Shown: positions 62,560 through 64,000 of the stretch, piece after piece
How positions within the stretch are numbered: the stretch's first letter is position 1
Layout: each line of letters opens with the position of its first letter
Source of the DNA: Variovorax davisae
Lineage (GTDB): Bacteria; Pseudomonadota; Gammaproteobacteria; Burkholderiales; Burkholderiaceae_C
Assembly (NCBI RefSeq): GCF_030316845.1
Contig: NZ_JASZYS010000021.1
Coordinates: 54,936-118,935 of the forward strand
Length of the DNA stretch: 64,000 bases
Direction: 5' to 3'
The notes under the pieces: generated by a model
Told to the model about the DNA's origin: nothing
What the model saw: only the letters and a program-made list of their open reading frames with translations
The model's database searches: none
Program-made: the position numbers and the translations under genes

Positions 62560-64000
62560 TCAGAAGAAGAAAAAGTCCTGGGGATTGGCGCGCAGCACAT
62601 CGACCGTCAATTGACCGGAACTGTCGTGCATATGGATCTCGCCTCCTGCGGCCGGCACGATGTTGACATCGCCCGCGCCAGCGCCTGGCCGCACCGCGTT
62701 GCTGTTCAGAACCTGCTGCAGGGTCATGCCGGGGAACAGGTCCTGGTCCAGTCCGATGAAATCGTGACTGCCGCCGGTCGCGCTGAACTGGAAAACGTCG
62801 GTGGTGGCAAAGCCCTGGCGGAACATGAAAGTGTCGCTGGCCGCTTCGGACGTGAAGCTGGGGGCCGCGTCCTTCACGACCAATGTGCTGGACACCTGGC
62901 TGGTCGCAGCGCCGGTGGCCGGGTCGATGGCGGCTGCCGTCACCGCGAAACGGCCCGAGACCGATCCGGCGGCCAGGCCGCCGGTGGGCGTTTCCGCCGG
63001 CAGGGCAAGCGCCACGCTGGCCGTGCCGCCCGCGCCCAGCGTCACGTCGACGAAGCTCGGGTTCTGCAGGACCGTGTTGCCTTCGTGGCTGCCGAGCGGG
63101 ATGTCCATGCCGACGCCGCCGATCTCGGAGACGGCCAGGCGCACGGTCTGGCCGGCGGTGCCGGATATTTCGACCACGACATCGTTGCCGGGGCTGCCGG
63201 CGCCCGCATTGAGGCCGGGCAGGTTGGCCTTGAGGATGCCGCCCACCGCGTCGGTCACCAGGGGCGTACCGCCGACGGTCGACATCGAGAGCACCGGTGC
63301 TGCCCCCAGCACGCTCGCGCTCAGCGTGGCCATGCCGCCGCCAGCGCTGCCTTGGGTGAACACCTCGCTGCCGATGGAGCCGCCATCGACCGTCCCGACC
63401 GTGACGGCGGCGCCGATATGCTCGAAGCCCGAGATCGAGCCCGATTCGTTGGGACCGGGTGCGGGCCCCTCGATGCTGGCGGGATCGGCATCGACACGGA
63501 ACGCGAAGGTCTGGCCGGCGGCGAGCCCGGCGCCGCCGAAGGTGACGACCAGCGTCTTGTAGCCGCCTTCGGTGACCGGATTCGGCCCATACGCCCAGGT
63601 CGCGCTGACCGGCACGGCGCCGTAGGGCGTGAAGTCGAGCGCCGTGGTGTCGCCGAAGGTGCCGAACGGATCGAACACCATGCCGGCGATCAGGCTGTTG
63701 TGCAGATCGATGGTGAGCGTGCGGATGGCGGTCGAGCCGGTGTTGGTGAGCTCGTAGGCAGGCTCGGAGAACGTGCTGGCGTTGAGAGTGGTGCCCGGCG
63801 TGATCAGCAGGCGTGCAGACGCCGCGCCACCGCTGCTGTCGTCGTTGACGATGATGCTGGTGGCCGTCGCCGTGCCGATGGTCGTACCGGCGCTGGCATT
63901 CGACAGCGTCACCGTGAAGTTCTCGTTGGGCTCGACGGTCGCGTCGCCGGCCACGTTCACCGTGATCGTCTTGCTGGTCTCGCCGGCGGCGAAGCTCACC
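62560..64000 (-). CDS. Large secreted Calx-beta protein, C-terminal part
   Basis: The frame is open from the window edge and ends at 62560, giving the last 479 residues of a protein whose start lies beyond. It begins inside a Calx-beta domain (TITVNVAGDATVEPNENFTVTLSNA...IIVNDDS), continues with Ser/Thr/Gly-rich beta domains and ends LRANPQDFFFF. The hydrophobic, acidic C-terminal tail and the three secretion genes right after it identify it as the probable type I secretion substrate. No RTX nonapeptide repeats are seen in this part. Likely an adhesin or surface-layer-like protein. Confidence 0.85.
   Translation of the reverse strand, partial: VSFAAGETSKTITVNVAGDATVEPNENFTVTLSNASAGTTIGTATATSIIVNDDSSGGAASARLLITPGTTLNASTFSEPAYELTNTGSTAIRTLTIDLHNSLIAGMVFDPFGTFGDTTALDFTPYGAVPVSATWAYGPNPVTEGGYKTLVVTFGGAGLAAGQTFAFRVDADPASIEGPAPGPNESGSISGFEHIGAAVTVGTVDGGSIGSEVFTQGSAGGGMATLSASVLGAAPVLSMSTVGGTPLVTDAVGGILKANLPGLNAGAGSPGNDVVVEISGTAGQTVRLAVSEIGGVGMDIPLGSHEGNTVLQNPSFVDVTLGAGGTASVALALPAETPTGGLAAGSVSGRFAVTAAAIDPATGAATSQVSSTLVVKDAAPSFTSEAASDTFMFRQGFATTDVFQFSATGGSHDFIGLDQDLFPGMTLQQVLNSNAVRPGAGAGDVNIVPAAGGEIHMHDSSGQLTVDVLRANPQDFFFF

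Overview
The window looks like chromosomal DNA of a metabolically versatile, high-GC betaproteobacterium. The two full-length and one damaged Bug-type (TctC-like) solute receptors, Liv-type ABC transporters, many LysR/TetR/GntR/AraC/MocR regulators and dense catabolic operons suggest Burkholderiales, most likely Comamonadaceae (Variovorax-like). The genus is an inference from gene style; no rRNA or tRNA is present to settle it.

Region by region. 1-5.7 kb: the end of a LivF-type ATPase, then a compact operon that breaks down 2,5-dihydroxypyridine by the maleamate route (FAD monooxygenase, maleate isomerase, N-formylmaleamate deformylase, NicX dioxygenase, NicF amidohydrolase) with a convergent TetR regulator. 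5.8-16.8 kb: small stress and housekeeping units: a short terminated transcript, an ArsR-SRPBCC-GFA operon with an operator inside its promoter, a chloroperoxidase-like hydrolase, a heme-binding beta-barrel protein, a flavin monooxygenase, a lytic transglycosylase, a lipoprotein-type HtrA protease, two tiny genes with strong terminators, and an AraC-glyoxalase pair. 17-21.6 kb: aldehyde dehydrogenase, Bug receptor and quinone oxidoreductase with a divergent LysR. 21.7-24.2 kb: a receiver protein and a hybrid histidine kinase.

24.4-35 kb is the most interesting block. One minus-strand operon of about 9.5 kb carries a Rieske oxygenase, a glutamine-synthetase-like ligase, a [2Fe-2S] ferredoxin, a ferredoxin reductase, a complete Liv ABC importer, the first 26 codons of a glutamine amidotransferase and a DUF5990 protein, under a divergent GntR/FCD regulator. 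The gene set resembles aniline-type oxidation through a gamma-glutamyl intermediate, but the amidotransferase is only a stub.

35-49 kb: a D-lactate dehydrogenase-like enzyme, a TetR-controlled quinone oxidoreductase with two matching operators, a LysE exporter with NudK and a DeoR regulator, an AraC-linked arylsulfatase, a VOC protein followed by a DUF4287 stub, a MocR regulator, a secreted arylsulfatase and a GNAT acetyltransferase. This stretch has three gene-poor gaps of 550-820 bp and looks eroded. 49-52.5 kb: an Ig/Kelch lipoprotein, a YidB-like protein and a 69-residue protein. 52.6-57.9 kb: a LysR (apparently with a CTG start), Bug receptor, RraA-like aldolase, hydroxyacid dehydrogenase, an internally deleted Bug receptor and an SMP-30 lactonase, which together look like a hydroxy-acid or sugar-acid catabolic operon. 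58-64 kb: a type I secretion system (TolC, HlyD, ABC) next to its probable large Calx-beta substrate, which runs off the window.
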